DNA from: Lactobacillus sp. CBA3606
GTDB taxonomy: Bacteria > Bacillota > Bacilli > Lactobacillales > Lactobacillaceae
Assembly: GCF_002970935.1 (NCBI RefSeq)
Contig: NZ_CP027194.1
Coordinates: 1 to 64,000, forward strand
Length of the DNA stretch: 64,000 nt
Reading direction: 5' to 3'
The notes beneath the pieces are model-generated. The model was given only the letters and a program-made list of their open reading frames with translations. It was not told the DNA's origin and ran no database searches. Below, piece by piece: positions 1 to 9,362 of this stretch (position 1 is its first letter; each line of letters starts with the position of its first letter). The translations under genes and the position numbers were made by a program.

Positions 1-20
1 TGAAAAAAGTGTGGAAACAC

Positions 21-49
21 TTGCTATTGCAGAGCTTTTCAGTTAATAT
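21..49 (+). promoter_or_regulatory. Predicted promoter of the S10 operon
   Basis: A -35 box TTGCTA (21-26) and a -10 box TAATAT (44-49) are separated by 17 bases. Transcription would start near position 56 and leave a leader of about 155 bases before rpsJ. The -10 is only a fair match, so the exact boxes are a judgement. No gene is visible upstream inside the window. Confidence 0.5.
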
Positions 50-56
50 AGAATGT

Positions 57-212
57 GCTTGGTATTTAGATGGGGTTTACCCCGACATCAAGTAACCGTA
101 GTTAGCTTTGATGTGAAAGGTTGCGACACGCCCGGCTACATTGTCATGGGGTGCGGCGGTAATTTTCACGGAGCTAGTCTTATTTTCAAAATAGACGAAG
201 GAGGTCACAACA
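57..212 (+). ncRNA. 5' leader of the S10 operon, possible r-protein autoregulatory leader
   Basis: About 155 bases lie between the predicted promoter and rpsJ and carry no convincing gene. Small hairpins are visible: GGGGTTTACCCC near 73-84, and GTCTTATTTT paired with AAAATAGAC just before the ribosome binding site. Long leaders before S10 operons are controlled by L4 in several bacteria. Whether this one binds L4 is inference. An ATG at 53 opens a 71-codon frame that overlaps rpsJ, but it has no good ribosome binding site. Confidence 0.4.
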
Positions 213-521
213 ATGGCAAAACAAAAAATTCGTATTCGCTTAAAGGCGTACGAACACCGTATTCTTGATCAGTCAGCTGACAAGATTGTCGAAACGGCAA
301 AGAGAACTGGTGCTACTATTTCAGGCCCAATTCCCTTACCAACTGAACGGACTATTTATACCGTTCTACGTTCACCACATAAGTTTAAGGACTCACGTGA
401 ACAATTCGAAATGCGGACTCACAAGCGATTAATCGATATCGTTAACCCAACGCCTAAGACAGTCGATTCATTAATGAAATTAGACTTGCCTAGCGGTGTA
501 GATATTGAAATCAAGCTTTAA
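213..521 (+). CDS. rpsJ: 30S ribosomal protein S10
   Basis: S10 sits in the head of the 30S subunit and also works as NusE with NusB in transcription antitermination. The 102-residue product has the family's usual length and the typical start with [11 protein letters not shown]. An AAGGAGG site lies upstream of the ATG. It is the first gene of the S10 operon and is followed 34 bases later by rplC. Identification is secure from sequence and order. Confidence 0.98.
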   Translation: MAKQKIRIRLKAYEHRILDQSADKIVETAKRTGATISGPIPLPTERTIYTVLRSPHKFKDSREQFEMRTHKRLIDIVNPTPKTVDSLMKLDLPSGVDIEIKL

Positions 522-555
522 TTCAAACTAAAATCAATTAATTGGAGGTGTACTC

Positions 556-1185
556 ATGACCACTAAAGGAATCTTAGGGAAAAAGGTAGGAATGACGCAA
601 GTCTTCACTGAAGCCGGGGAATTAATCCCAGTTACAGTTATCGAAACTCAACCCAACGTTGTCTTGCAAGTTAAAACTGTTGAAAACGACGGTTACGAAG
701 CAATTCAATTAGGCGTTGACGATAAGCGTGAAGTCTTAAGCAACAAACCTGCTCAAGGTCATGCAGCAAAAGCAAAAACGGCTCCTAAGCGCTTCATTCG
801 TGAAATTCGTAATGTTGAGCTTGGAGATTACACAGTAGGTGACGAAGTCAAGGCTGATATCTTTGCAGTCGGTGACGCCGTTGACGTTACGGGTATCACT
901 AAAGGTCATGGTTACCAAGGTAATATCCATAAAGACGGTCAAAGTCGTGGTCCTATGTCTCATGGGTCTCGTTACCATCGTCGTCCTGGTTCATTAGGTG
1001 CTATTATTAACCGGGTCTTCAAAGGTAAGAAATTACCAGGCCGGATGGGTAATCACCAACGGACAATGCAAAACTTGCAAATCGTTCGTGCTGATGTTGA
1101 AAACAATGTCTTATTAATTAAAGGGAATGTCCCTGGCGTTAACAAGTCATTTGTTATCATTAAAACATCTGTAAAAAGTAAATAA
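556..1185 (+). CDS. rplC: 50S ribosomal protein L3
   Basis: L3 (209 aa) is an early assembly protein of the 50S subunit. Its central extension reaches toward the peptidyl transferase centre. The product begins [13 protein letters not shown], the family hallmark, and contains the conserved extension [17 protein letters not shown] around residues 134-150. A TTGGAGGTG site precedes the ATG. It lies between rpsJ and rplD as in nearly all bacteria. Confidence 0.98.
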   Translation: MTTKGILGKKVGMTQVFTEAGELIPVTVIETQPNVVLQVKTVENDGYEAIQLGVDDKREVLSNKPAQGHAAKAKTAPKRFIREIRNVELGDYTVGDEVKADIFAVGDAVDVTGITKGHGYQGNIHKDGQSRGPMSHGSRYHRRPGSLGAIINRVFKGKKLPGRMGNHQRTMQNLQIVRADVENNVLLIKGNVPGVNKSFVIIKTSVKSK

Positions 1186-1203
1186 GAAAGGAGGACATAA
1201 TAC

Positions 1204-1827
1204 ATGACTAGCGTAGCATTATACAAACAAGACGGTACGCAAAATGGTGACGTTACTTTAAACGATGCAGTGTTTGGTGTTGAACCAAACGAAAACGTTG
1301 TTTTTGACGCCATCTTGATGCAACGAGCATCATTGCGTCAAGGAACTCACGCCGTTAAAAACCGGAGTGCTCGTCGCGGTGGTGGTCGTAAACCATGGCG
1401 TCAAAAGGGTACTGGTCGGGCGCGTCAAGGTTCTATCCGTTCGCCACAATGGCGTAAAGGTGGGATTGTCTTCGGACCAACTCCACGTTCATATAGCTAC
1501 AAATTACCAAAGAAGGTTATGCGCTTAGCTTTGAAGTCTGTCCTTTCTCAAAAGGTCTTAGACAATAGCTTAGTTGCTGTTGAAGGCTTAGCTTTCGACG
1601 CACCTAAGACTAAAGAATTTGCTAACGTATTAAATAACCTCAATGTCGACACCAAGACACTTGTTTTGGTTGAAGAGGACAATGAAAAGGCTGCTTTGGC
1701 AGGTCGTAACTTACCAAATGTTAAGATCCTAAAAGCCAAAGGTGTTAACGTACTAGATGTTGCTAATAGTGACAAATTAGTCGTTACCCAAAAAGCCCTC
1801 GATCAATTAGGGGAGGCGCTCGCATAA
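1204..1827 (+). CDS. rplD: 50S ribosomal protein L4
   Basis: L4 (207 aa) has a globular domain and a long loop lining the nascent peptide exit tunnel. The loop is visible around residues 50-85 with the conserved stretch [19 protein letters not shown], the region where macrolide resistance changes map in other species. L4 is the S10-operon autoregulator in some bacteria, which makes the leader upstream of rpsJ relevant. Its stop codon shares one base with the start of rplW, implying translational coupling. Confidence 0.98.
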   Translation: MTSVALYKQDGTQNGDVTLNDAVFGVEPNENVVFDAILMQRASLRQGTHAVKNRSARRGGGRKPWRQKGTGRARQGSIRSPQWRKGGIVFGPTPRSYSYKLPKKVMRLALKSVLSQKVLDNSLVAVEGLAFDAPKTKEFANVLNNLNVDTKTLVLVEEDNEKAALAGRNLPNVKILKAKGVNVLDVANSDKLVVTQKALDQLGEALA

Positions 1828-2120
1828 TGGAAGCACGCGATGTAATTTTACGCCCTGTAGTTACTGAAGCATCAATGGCTAACTTGGATGACAAGCGTTA
1901 TACCTTTGATGTCAACGTACAGGCAACAAAAACACAAGTTAAAAAGGCTATCGAAGAAATCTTCGACGTCAAAGTCGTTAAAGTTAACGTGATGAACGTT
2001 AAAGGTAAGTTAAAGCGTCAAGGTCGTTACGCCGGCTACACTAAGAAGCGTCGTAAGGCAATTGTTACCTTAACTCCTGACTCAAACGAAATTAAGTTGT
2101 TCAACGACGATCAACAATAA
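1827..2120 (+). CDS. rplW: 50S ribosomal protein L23
   Basis: L23 (97 aa) forms the docking site for trigger factor and SRP at the tunnel exit. The sequence starts [16 protein letters not shown], typical of the family, and ends in a basic loop region ([19 protein letters not shown]). The start overlaps the rplD stop (TAATG), and a GGGGAGG site lies inside the end of rplD. Confidence 0.98.
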   Translation: MEARDVILRPVVTEASMANLDDKRYTFDVNVQATKTQVKKAIEEIFDVKVVKVNVMNVKGKLKRQGRYAGYTKKRRKAIVTLTPDSNEIKLFNDDQQ

Positions 2121-2145
2121 ATCTAATTTTAGGAGGTAACTCATA

Positions 2146-2985
2146 GTGGGTATTAAGAAGTATAAACCAACCACTAACGGCCGTCGTAATATGACTGCTT
2201 CTGATTTCGCCGAAATTACTAAGACGAAACCTGAAAAGTCATTATTAGACTCACAAAGTCATACGGCTGGTCGTAACAGTTATGGTCACATTACTGTTCG
2301 TCATCGTGGTGGTGGTCATAAGCAACAATACCGTTTGGTTGACTTTAAGCGGATTAAAGATGAAGTTTCTGCAACGGTTAAAGCAATCGAATATGATCCA
2401 AACCGGACAGCTAACATTGCCTTATTGGTATATGCTGATGGTGTAAAATCATATATTTTAGCACCAAAGGGTTTGGAAGTTGGTATGCAAGTTCAATCAG
2501 GTGTTGAAGCTGACATCAAAGTTGGGAATGCTTTACCATTAACTAACATCCCAGTTGGTACTGTTATCCATAACATCGAACTGAAGCCCGGTAAGGGTGG
2601 CCAAATGGCCCGTTCAGCTGGTGCGTCTGCTCAATTACTTGGTAAGGAAGGCAAGTACGCTATCGTACGTTTGTCTTCTGGTGAAGTTCGTTTAGTTCTA
2701 TTAACCGGCCGTGCAACTATCGGTACTGTTGGTAATGAACAACATGAATTGATCAACTCAGGTAAGGCCGGTCGTACTCGTTGGCAAGGTAAACGTCCAA
2801 CAGTTCGTGGTTCTGTAATGAACCCTAACGATCACCCTCATGGTGGTGGTGAAGGTAAGGCTCCAATCGGTCATCCATCGCCAATGTCACCATGGGGTAA
2901 GAAAACCCTTGGTAAGAAGACTCGTAACAAGAAGGCTCGTTCAAACAAGCTTATCGTTCGTGGTCGTCGTCCAGGTAAACATTAA
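2146..2985 (+). CDS. rplB: 50S ribosomal protein L2
   Basis: L2 (279 aa) is one of the core proteins around the peptidyl transferase centre and the subunit interface. The start is GTG behind TAGGAGG. The C-terminal part carries the family's conserved [14 protein letters not shown] segment, which includes the histidine important for peptidyl transferase function in E. coli, followed by a basic tail. Length and position between rplW and rpsS are standard. Confidence 0.98.
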   Translation: MGIKKYKPTTNGRRNMTASDFAEITKTKPEKSLLDSQSHTAGRNSYGHITVRHRGGGHKQQYRLVDFKRIKDEVSATVKAIEYDPNRTANIALLVYADGVKSYILAPKGLEVGMQVQSGVEADIKVGNALPLTNIPVGTVIHNIELKPGKGGQMARSAGASAQLLGKEGKYAIVRLSSGEVRLVLLTGRATIGTVGNEQHELINSGKAGRTRWQGKRPTVRGSVMNPNDHPHGGGEGKAPIGHPSPMSPWGKKTLGKKTRNKKARSNKLIVRGRRPGKH

Positions 2986-3022
2986 TTCGCAATTACTGTA
3001 GTTCTCGAGAGGAGGTCACACG

Positions 3023-3298
3023 ATGGGTCGTAGTTTAAAGAAGGGACCTTTCGCAGATGCGCATTTATTGAAAAAAATCGATGCACAGTCTGGTTCCGAC
3101 AAGAAATCCGTCATTAAGACGTGGTCACGTCGTTCAACAATTTTCCCAAGTTTCATTGGTTACACTATCGCTGTTTATGATGGGCGTAAGCATGTCCCAG
3201 TTTATGTCCAAGATGATATGGTTGGTCATAAGTTAGGTGAATTTGTACCTACACGGACATTCCATGGTCATGGTACAGACGATAAGACAACGAAGTAA
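3023..3298 (+). CDS. rpsS: 30S ribosomal protein S19
   Basis: S19 (91 aa) sits in the 30S head near S13 and contacts the A-site finger of the large subunit. The start [10 protein letters not shown] and the internal [21 protein letters not shown] are family signatures. A GAGAGGAGG site precedes the ATG. Order rplB-rpsS-rplV is the conserved one. Confidence 0.98.
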   Translation: MGRSLKKGPFADAHLLKKIDAQSGSDKKSVIKTWSRRSTIFPSFIGYTIAVYDGRKHVPVYVQDDMVGHKLGEFVPTRTFHGHGTDDKTTK

Positions 3299-3318
3299 TA
3301 GTTAGGAGGATATAAAGA

Positions 3319-3666
3319 ATGGCTGAACAAGTAACATCTGCACGCGCAACTGCAAAAACTGTTCGTATCGCCGCTCGTAAGGTCCGCCTAGTTGTCGATC
3401 TTATCAGAGGTAAAAGCGTTGCCGAAGCATTAGCAATTTTAAAGTTCACTCCTCGGGGTGGCTCACCAGTAGTCGAAAAAGTACTACTATCAGCAGTCGC
3501 TAACGCTGAAAATAACTTTGACTTAGATCGTGAAGATTTAGTTGTCAGTGAAGCTTTCGTCAACGAAGGCGCAACCCTAAAACGGTTCCGTCCTCGTGCT
3601 AAAGGCTCAGCTTCACCAATCAACAAACGGACTAGCCACATTACGATCACAGTTACTGAAAAATAG
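3319..3666 (+). CDS. rplV: 50S ribosomal protein L22
   Basis: L22 (115 aa) lines the exit tunnel together with L4. Its hairpin tip is visible near residues 85-100 ([18 protein letters not shown]). The product has standard length. Its stop overlaps the ribosome binding site of rpsC (TAGGAGGG), only 12 bases from the next start. Confidence 0.98.
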   Translation: MAEQVTSARATAKTVRIAARKVRLVVDLIRGKSVAEALAILKFTPRGGSPVVEKVLLSAVANAENNFDLDREDLVVSEAFVNEGATLKRFRPRAKGSASPINKRTSHITITVTEK

Positions 3667-3678
3667 GAGGGATAACGC

Positions 3679-4335
3679 GTGGGTCAAAAAGTAAATCCAA
3701 CCGGATTACGTGTAGGAATCATTCGCGACTGGGAAGCAAAATGGTACGCTGAAAAAGATTTTGCAACCTATTTGAACGAAGATTTACGCATCCGTAAGTA
3801 TATCGAACAACGACTTGCCGACGCTTCCGTCTCCACCGTTGAAATCGAACGCGCTGCAAATCGCGTGAACATTTCAATCCATACCGCTAAACCAGGGATG
3901 GTTATTGGTAAGGGTGGTTCTGAAGTAGAAGCACTTCGTAAAGAATTAAACAATTTAACTGGTAAACGTGTACACATCAACATCATCGAAATCAAGAAAC
4001 CTGATTTAGATGCTAAATTAGTTGGTGAAAGCATTGCACGTCAATTGGAAGGCCGTGTCGCTTTCCGTCGTGCAATGCGCGGTGCTATGCAACGTACAAT
4101 GCGTTCCGGTGCTAAGGGTATTAAGACACAAGTCGCAGGCCGTTTGAACGGTGCTGATATGTCACGTGTTGAAACATACTCAGATGGTACGGTTCCATTG
4201 CATACCTTACGTGCGGATATTGATTACGCATGGGTTGAAGCTCGTACAACGTACGGTAAGCTTGGCGTTAAGACATGGATCTACCGTGGCGAAATCTTGC
4301 CAGAAAAGAAATCTGCAGATAAAGGAGGAAAATAA
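3679..4335 (+). CDS. rpsC: 30S ribosomal protein S3
   Basis: S3 (218 aa) helps form the mRNA entry channel of the 30S subunit. It carries an N-terminal KH domain with the GxxG loop in [10 protein letters not shown] (near residues 74-83) and a C-terminal domain ending in a Lys/Gly-rich tail. The start is GTG behind GGAGGG. rplP starts two bases after its stop. Confidence 0.98.
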   Translation: MGQKVNPTGLRVGIIRDWEAKWYAEKDFATYLNEDLRIRKYIEQRLADASVSTVEIERAANRVNISIHTAKPGMVIGKGGSEVEALRKELNNLTGKRVHINIIEIKKPDLDAKLVGESIARQLEGRVAFRRAMRGAMQRTMRSGAKGIKTQVAGRLNGADMSRVETYSDGTVPLHTLRADIDYAWVEARTTYGKLGVKTWIYRGEILPEKKSADKGGK

Positions 4336-4337
4336 AC

Positions 4338-4772
4338 ATGCTAGTACCTAAACGGGTAAAATTCCGTCGTGTTCATCGTGGTAAAATGCGCGGTGAAGCT
4401 AAAGGCGGTAAATCAGTTGCATTCGGTGATTATGGTTTACAAACACTAGAATCACACTGGATTAGTAACCGGCAGATTGAAGCTGCTCGTGTTGCTATGA
4501 ACCGTTACATGAAGCGTGGCGGTAAAGTATGGATTAAGATTTTCCCTCACAAGTCCTACACTGAAAAAGGTGTCGGCGTGCGGATGGGTAATGGGAAAGG
4601 TACTCCTGCAGGTTGGGTTGCCCCAGTAAAACGTAACAAGGTTATGTTTGAAGTCGGTGGCGTATCTGAAGAAGTTGCTCGCGAAGCTTTACGCCTAGCA
4701 AGTACTAAGTTACCTGTAAAAACTAAGATCATTAAGCGCGAGGAAGTAGGTGGCGAATCAGATGAAGGCTAA
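4338..4772 (+). CDS. rplP: 50S ribosomal protein L16
   Basis: L16 (144 aa) binds near the A-site tRNA and is needed late in 50S assembly. Family signatures are the start [11 protein letters not shown] and [14 protein letters not shown]. The end of the gene overlaps the chosen start of rpmC by 11 bases, a common arrangement that couples translation of the two. Confidence 0.98.
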
Positions 4773-4956
4773 GGAAATTAAAGCATTGTCCACTACTGAA
4801 ATGCTCGAAAAAGAAAAGTCTTATAAAGACGAACTTTTCAACTTGCGTTTTCAATTGGCCACCGGTCAGCTTGAAAACACCGCTCGTTTAAAACAAGTTC
4901 GTAAGAATATCGCACGTATCAAAACTGCGTTGCGTGAACAAGAATTAAACAAGTAG
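4762..4956 (+). CDS. rpmC: 50S ribosomal protein L29
   Basis: L29 (64 aa) sits beside L23 near the tunnel exit. The ATG at 4762 gives [14 protein letters not shown], the usual family start. A GTG four codons upstream (4750) is in frame but falls on the AGGTGG site that would serve the ATG, so the shorter form is preferred. The gene overlaps the end of rplP. Confidence 0.96.
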
Positions 4957-4978
4957 AGTATAAAGGAGGCAATCACGA

Positions 4979-5248
4979 ATGAGTGAAGATACTCGTAACA
5001 GCCGCAAGGTTATCCAAGGACGCGTTGTTTCAGATAAGATGGACAAAACCATCGTTGTTGTCCGTGAAACATACAAGAATCATCCTGTTTACGGCAAGCG
5101 TGTTCGTTATTCAAAGAAGTACAAAGCACATGATGAAAATAATGATGCTCATGTTGGCGATATCGTCCGGATCATGGAAACTCGTCCTCTATCAGCTACA
5201 AAGCGTTTCCGCTTACTTGACGTCGTTCAAAAAGCTGTTATTATCTAG
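4979..5248 (+). CDS. rpsQ: 30S ribosomal protein S17
   Basis: S17 (89 aa) is a primary 16S rRNA-binding protein with an OB fold. The sequence [14 protein letters not shown] followed by KYKAHDE and the [11 protein letters not shown] segment are diagnostic. An AAAGGAGG site precedes the ATG. A second frame with start at 4983 over the same stretch is a shadow. Confidence 0.98.
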   Translation: MSEDTRNSRKVIQGRVVSDKMDKTIVVVRETYKNHPVYGKRVRYSKKYKAHDENNDAHVGDIVRIMETRPLSATKRFRLLDVVQKAVII

Positions 5249-5290
5249 TTTATTAGCTGAAGAATATTAAATGAAGGGAGGACACTTACT

Positions 5291-5659
5291 GTGATCCAAC
5301 AAGAAAGTCGTTTAAAAGTTGCTGACAATTCCGGTGCCCGTGAAATCCTAACTATTAAAGTTTTAGGTGGTTCAGGTCGTAAGACTGCTAATATCGGTGA
5401 TGTTATCGTTGCTACGGTCAAACAAGCAACACCCGGTGGTGTTGTCAAAGCTCATGATGTTGTTAAAGCAGTTATTGTCCGGACTAAGTCTGGTGTTCAC
5501 CGGACTGATGGTTCATACATCAAATTCGATGAAAATGCTGCAGTTATTATCCGTGATGACAAGACACCTCAAGGTACTCGTATCTTTGGCCCTGTCGCTC
5601 GTGAATTACGTGATAAAGACTTCATGCGTATCGTTTCATTAGCCCCAGAAGTTCTGTAA
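5291..5659 (+). CDS. rplN: 50S ribosomal protein L14
   Basis: L14 (122 aa) lies at the subunit interface and is contacted by the silencing factor RsfS in other bacteria. The start is GTG after GGGAGGAC, giving [19 protein letters not shown], the family hallmark. The C-terminal [28 protein letters not shown] is also canonical. Confidence 0.98.
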   Translation: MIQQESRLKVADNSGAREILTIKVLGGSGRKTANIGDVIVATVKQATPGGVVKAHDVVKAVIVRTKSGVHRTDGSYIKFDENAAVIIRDDKTPQGTRIFGPVARELRDKDFMRIVSLAPEVL

Positions 5660-5694
5660 TCACACACCGTAAATATAAGGAGGTGCGCAACCTA

Positions 5695-6006
5695 ATGTTG
5701 ATTAAAACTGGTGATAAAGTTCGTGTAATCAGCGGTAAGGATCGTGGTCAAGAAGGTACTATTAAAAAAGTTATCTCTGCCAAGAACCGTGTCGTTGTTG
5801 AAGGTGTTAACAAGATTAAGAAACACCAAAAACCAACGAATGTTAACCCACAAGGCGGTATCGTTGATATCGAAGCACCAATTGATGCTTCTAACGTTAT
5901 GTTCCTTGACCCATCAAACAACGAACCTACCCGTTTAGGTGTCCGTCGCGAAGATGGTAAGCGTGTCCGTTTCTCAAAAAAGAGCGGCAACGCTTTAGAA
6001 AACTAA
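5695..6006 (+). CDS. rplX: 50S ribosomal protein L24
   Basis: L24 (103 aa) is an assembly-initiating protein with an N-terminal KOW motif, visible as [18 protein letters not shown]. The ATG at 5695 is chosen because an AAGGAGG site lies at proper distance. The in-frame GTG at 5683 overlaps that site and would leave no room for it. Confidence 0.96.
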   Translation: MLIKTGDKVRVISGKDRGQEGTIKKVISAKNRVVVEGVNKIKKHQKPTNVNPQGGIVDIEAPIDASNVMFLDPSNNEPTRLGVRREDGKRVRFSKKSGNALEN

Positions 6007-6036
6007 GAGCCTAACTGAAAGGAGGAAGCAAGTTTC

Positions 6037-6579
6037 ATGGAAAACCGTTTAAAAGCTCAATATGAAAAAGAAATCGTCCCAGCATTAGTTGACAAGTTTA
6101 ATTACACTTCAGTAATGCAAGTACCTAAGCTGGCAAAGATTGTTTTGAACATGGGTGTTGGTGATGCAGTCACTAACGCTAAGAACTTAGACGAAGCCGT
6201 TGAAGAATTGACTTTGATCGCGGGCCAAAAACCTTTGGTTACTCGTGCAAAGAAATCTATCGCTGGTTTCCGTCTTCGTGAAGGTATGGCAATTGGTGCC
6301 AAAGTTGACTTACGTGGTGAACGTATGTATGACTTCTTGGATAAATTGATCAATGTATCATTACCACGTGTTCGTGACTTCCATGGTGTAAGCACTCGTT
6401 CATTTGATGGGCGCGGTAACTACACATTGGGTGTCCGTGAACAATTGATCTTCCCAGAAATCAACTATGATAATGTTAACCGTGTACGCGGTTTGGACAT
6501 TGTACTCGTAACGACAGCTGATAGTGATGAAGAATCACGTGAGTTGTTAACTCAATTTGGCATGCCATTTGCTAAATAA
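6037..6579 (+). CDS. rplE: 50S ribosomal protein L5
   Basis: L5 (180 aa) binds 5S rRNA in the central protuberance and touches the P-site tRNA. The sequence has the family motifs [11 protein letters not shown] and [12 protein letters not shown] and a C-terminal LLTQFGMPF. An AAAGGAGG site precedes the ATG. Position between rplX and rpsN is standard. Confidence 0.98.
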   Translation: MENRLKAQYEKEIVPALVDKFNYTSVMQVPKLAKIVLNMGVGDAVTNAKNLDEAVEELTLIAGQKPLVTRAKKSIAGFRLREGMAIGAKVDLRGERMYDFLDKLINVSLPRVRDFHGVSTRSFDGRGNYTLGVREQLIFPEINYDNVNRVRGLDIVLVTTADSDEESRELLTQFGMPFAK

Positions 6580-6599
6580 TCGAAGGGGGTTAATCGAAG

Positions 6600-6785
6600 T
6601 TGGCTAAAAAATCACAAATTGCTAAACAAAAGCGTGGCGCAAAGTTTAATGTTCAAAACTATACTCGTTGCGAACGTTGTGGTCGTCCACATTCAGTTTA
6701 CCGTAAATTCCACTTGTGCCGTATCTGCTTACGTGACCTGGCCCACAAAGGTCAAATCCCTGGCATGAAAAAGGCCAGCTGGTAA
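6600..6785 (+). CDS. rpsN: 30S ribosomal protein S14, zinc-binding short form
   Basis: S14 (61 aa) belongs to the short zinc-ribbon form: [20 protein letters not shown] shows the two CxxC pairs that bind zinc. The start is TTG behind GAAGGGGG, giving [12 protein letters not shown]. It sits between rplE and rpsH as usual in Firmicutes. A zinc-free paralog, if present, would be elsewhere in the genome. Confidence 0.97.
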   Translation: MAKKSQIAKQKRGAKFNVQNYTRCERCGRPHSVYRKFHLCRICLRDLAHKGQIPGMKKASW

Positions 6786-6819
6786 AAAACGAACCCAAGT
6801 TAAAGGAGGTTAAACTTTC

Positions 6820-7215
6820 ATGATGACTGATCCAATCGCAGATTTCTTGACTCGTATTCGTAACGCTAACATGGTACGTCACGACTCATTAGAAGTTCCT
6901 GCATCAAAAATCAAACGCAACATTGCTGAAATTTTAAAGAATGAAGGCTTTGTTCGCGACGTTGAATATATGGATGATGACAAACAGGGCATTATCCGTG
7001 TCTTCTTGAAGTATGGTAAAGACAACGAACGTGTAATTAGTGGTTTGAAGCGTATTTCAAAACCAGGTTTACGTTCATATGTTAAAGCTGATGCCGTTCC
7101 TAAGGTTTTAAATGGTTTAGGTATTGCTATCATTTCAACTTCAGAAGGCGTAATTACTGATAAAGAAGCTCGCGCTAAGAAGCTTGGCGGCGAAGTTTTA
7201 GCTTACGTTTGGTAA
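6820..7215 (+). CDS. rpsH: 30S ribosomal protein S8
   Basis: S8 (131 aa) binds the central domain of 16S rRNA and represses the spc operon in E. coli. The start [17 protein letters not shown] and the end GGEVLAYVW are diagnostic. Two adjacent ATG codons exist; the first is kept because it is better spaced from AAAGGAGG. Confidence 0.97.
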   Translation: MMTDPIADFLTRIRNANMVRHDSLEVPASKIKRNIAEILKNEGFVRDVEYMDDDKQGIIRVFLKYGKDNERVISGLKRISKPGLRSYVKADAVPKVLNGLGIAIISTSEGVITDKEARAKKLGGEVLAYVW

Positions 7216-7244
7216 TAAATAATTAAGACGGGAGGTGCAAGTAA

Positions 7245-7781
7245 GTGAGTCGTATTGGTTATAAAGTAATTGAACTACCCGCTGGGGTAGAGGTATCACA
7301 AGCTGGTGAAGTGGTCACAGTTAAGGGTCCTAAGGGAACGTTAACTCGGAACATTTCCAGTGATATCACAATGTCAGTTGAAGGCAATGAAGTTAAATTC
7401 ACTCGCCCAACTGATGACTATAAGATGAAGGCAGTGCACGGAACTACTCGTGCTAATGTCAACAACATGGTTGAAGGGGTTACTAAAGGCTTTGCTAAGA
7501 ATCTTCAATTGGTCGGTGTTGGTTACCGTGCCCAATTGCAAGGTAAGAAATTAGTATTAAGCGTTGGTTATTCACATCCTGTTGAATTCGAAACACCTGA
7601 AAACTTGACAATCGAAGTTCCTGACAACACGCATATCAATATCCTTGGTATTGGTAAGCAAGCTGTCGGCGATTTTGCTGCCGAAGTTCGGGCCGTTCGC
7701 TCACCTGAACCTTACAAGGGTAAAGGGATTCGTTACGTCGATGAATATGTTCGTCGTAAGGAAGGTAAGACTGGTAAATAA
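7245..7781 (+). CDS. rplF: 50S ribosomal protein L6
   Basis: L6 (178 aa) lies at the base of the L7/L12 stalk near the sarcin-ricin loop. It shows the two repeated domains of the family and the C-terminal signature [11 protein letters not shown]. The start is GTG behind GGGAGGTG, giving [15 protein letters not shown]. Confidence 0.98.
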   Translation: MSRIGYKVIELPAGVEVSQAGEVVTVKGPKGTLTRNISSDITMSVEGNEVKFTRPTDDYKMKAVHGTTRANVNNMVEGVTKGFAKNLQLVGVGYRAQLQGKKLVLSVGYSHPVEFETPENLTIEVPDNTHINILGIGKQAVGDFAAEVRAVRSPEPYKGKGIRYVDEYVRRKEGKTGK

Positions 7782-7824
7782 TGCAGCCTAGTGCTGTCCA
7801 TACTATATATTAGAGGTGACTATT

Positions 7825-8181
7825 GTGATTACAAAACCAGATAAGAATAAGACCCGCCAACGTCGTCACGCACGTGTTCGCGGTAAGATTTCTGGTACTG
7901 CTGAGCGCCCACGCTTAAATGTTTATCGTTCAAACAAAAACATCTACGCTCAAGTTATTGATGATGTAGAGGGTGTAACGCTCGCAAGTGCCTCAACATT
8001 AGATAGCGAAGTAACAGGCAACACAAAGACCGAACAGGCTGCTTCTGTTGGTGAAGTCGTTGCAAAACGTGCTGCCGAAAAGAAGATTGCTGACGTTGTC
8101 TTCGATCGTGGCGGTTACTTATATCACGGCCGGGTTCAGGTTTTAGCTGAAGCTGCTCGTGAAAACGGACTTAAATTCTAA
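7825..8181 (+). CDS. rplR: 50S ribosomal protein L18
   Basis: L18 (118 aa) binds 5S rRNA with L5. The GTG at 7825 is chosen because TTAGAGG lies eight bases upstream; an in-frame GTG at 7816 overlaps that site. The sequence shows [19 protein letters not shown] and the C-terminal [13 protein letters not shown], both family signatures. Confidence 0.96.
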   Translation: MITKPDKNKTRQRRHARVRGKISGTAERPRLNVYRSNKNIYAQVIDDVEGVTLASASTLDSEVTGNTKTEQAASVGEVVAKRAAEKKIADVVFDRGGYLYHGRVQVLAEAARENGLKF

Positions 8182-8201
8182 CAAAGGAGGAATAATACCA
8201 C

Positions 8202-8702
8202 ATGACTTTCATTGATCCATCAAAATTAGATCTTGACGATAATGTTGTTGCCATTAACCGGATTACTAAAGTTGTTAAAGGTGGTCGTCGTCTACGGTTT
8301 GCTGCATTGGTAATCGTTGGTGACCACAAAGGACACGTTGGTTTCGGTACTGGTAAAGCGCAAGAAGTTCCTGAAGCCATTCGGAAAGCTTCCGAAGCTG
8401 CTAAAAAGAACTTGATCACTGTACCAATGGTCGGTACAACCATTCCTCATGCAGCCCTTGGTGTTTACGGCGGTGGCCGCATTATGCTTAAGCCTGCTGT
8501 TGAAGGTTCCGGTGTTGCCGCTGGTGGCGCCGTTCGTGCCGTTATGGAATTAGCCGGTATTGATGATGTGACAAGTAAGCGTCTCGGCTCAAATACGCCT
8601 GTTAACGTTGTTCGTGCAACGTTTGAAGGCTTAAAGAGCTTGAAGAAAGCAGAACAAATTGCTGCTTTACGTGGCGTTTCAGTTGAACATTTAGCTGAAT
8701 AG
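8202..8702 (+). CDS. rpsE: 30S ribosomal protein S5
   Basis: S5 (166 aa) shapes the mRNA entry site and affects decoding accuracy. The N-terminal dsRBD-like part includes RVTKVVKGG-type residues (here [18 protein letters not shown]) and the loop where spectinomycin-resistance changes occur in other species. An AAAGGAGG site precedes the ATG. Its stop is part of the rpmD ribosome binding site (TAGGAGG). Confidence 0.98.
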   Translation: MTFIDPSKLDLDDNVVAINRITKVVKGGRRLRFAALVIVGDHKGHVGFGTGKAQEVPEAIRKASEAAKKNLITVPMVGTTIPHAALGVYGGGRIMLKPAVEGSGVAAGGAVRAVMELAGIDDVTSKRLGSNTPVNVVRATFEGLKSLKKAEQIAALRGVSVEHLAE

Positions 8703-8715
8703 GAGGACAAACAAC

Positions 8716-8898
8716 ATGGCTCAATTAAAGATCACTTTAGTGCGCAGTGCGGCTCATCGTCTTCCTAAGCAACGTAAAATTGTTCAGGAACTTGGTTTAA
8801 ACCGAGTTAACAGCTCAGTTCTAAAACCTGATGACGCGGCAACTCGCGGTGCAATCTTCCACATCGCTCATTTAATTGATGTTGAAGTAATCAAATAA
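8716..8898 (+). CDS. rpmD: 50S ribosomal protein L30
   Basis: L30 (60 aa) is a small 23S rRNA-binding protein. The sequence [20 protein letters not shown] is typical. The gene is directly downstream of rpsE with 13 bases between, and upstream of rplO, as in other Firmicutes. Confidence 0.97.
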   Translation: MAQLKITLVRSAAHRLPKQRKIVQELGLNRVNSSVLKPDDAATRGAIFHIAHLIDVEVIK

Positions 8899-8929
8899 TT
8901 AAAATTTTTAAAGAGGAGGTGCCTACTAG

Positions 8930-9361
8930 ATGAAGTTACATGAATTAACACCGAGTGAAGGTTCACGTTTTTCACGTCGTCGGATTGGTCGTGGCGATTC
9001 AAGTGGCCAAGGTAAAACTTCTGGTCGTGGTCAAAAAGGCCAAAAGGCGCGTAGTAAAGTACGTGTAGGGTTCGAAGGTGGCCAAATGCCATTGTACCGT
9101 CGGATTCCAAAACGTGGATTTACTAACATCAACCGTAAGGAATATGCGGTTGTTAATCTTGATGGCTTAAACCGTTTTGATGATGGTGCTGAAGTAACAC
9201 CAGAATCATTAAAGGAAGCTGGCTTGGTTAAAAAGAGTTCTGCTGTTAAAGTTCTTGGTAATGGTAAACTCAACAAAAAGTTAACAGTTAAGGCAAGCAA
9301 GTTCTCCGAAACTGCCGTTAAGGCAATCGAAGCTGCTGGCGGTAAAACTGAGGTGATTTAA
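8930..9361 (+). CDS. rplO: 50S ribosomal protein L15
   Basis: L15 (143 aa) is a late 50S assembly protein with a long Gly/Arg-rich N-terminal extension, visible as [20 protein letters not shown]. The start [12 protein letters not shown] is diagnostic. The end of the gene (GAGGTGATTTAA) supplies the ribosome binding site for secY, whose start is one base beyond the stop. Confidence 0.98.
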   Translation: MKLHELTPSEGSRFSRRRIGRGDSSGQGKTSGRGQKGQKARSKVRVGFEGGQMPLYRRIPKRGFTNINRKEYAVVNLDGLNRFDDGAEVTPESLKEAGLVKKSSAVKVLGNGKLNKKLTVKASKFSETAVKAIEAAGGKTEVI

Positions 9362-9362
9362 C

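Noticed and set aside
53-268. 71-codon frame over the S10 leader and the start of rpsJ
   Set aside because: It has no suitable ribosome binding site, overlaps rpsJ in another frame, and its product resembles nothing I know.
3249-3650. 133-codon frame antisense to rplV
   Set aside because: It lies fully opposite a certain ribosomal gene and has no ribosome binding site; long antisense frames are common over codon-biased genes.
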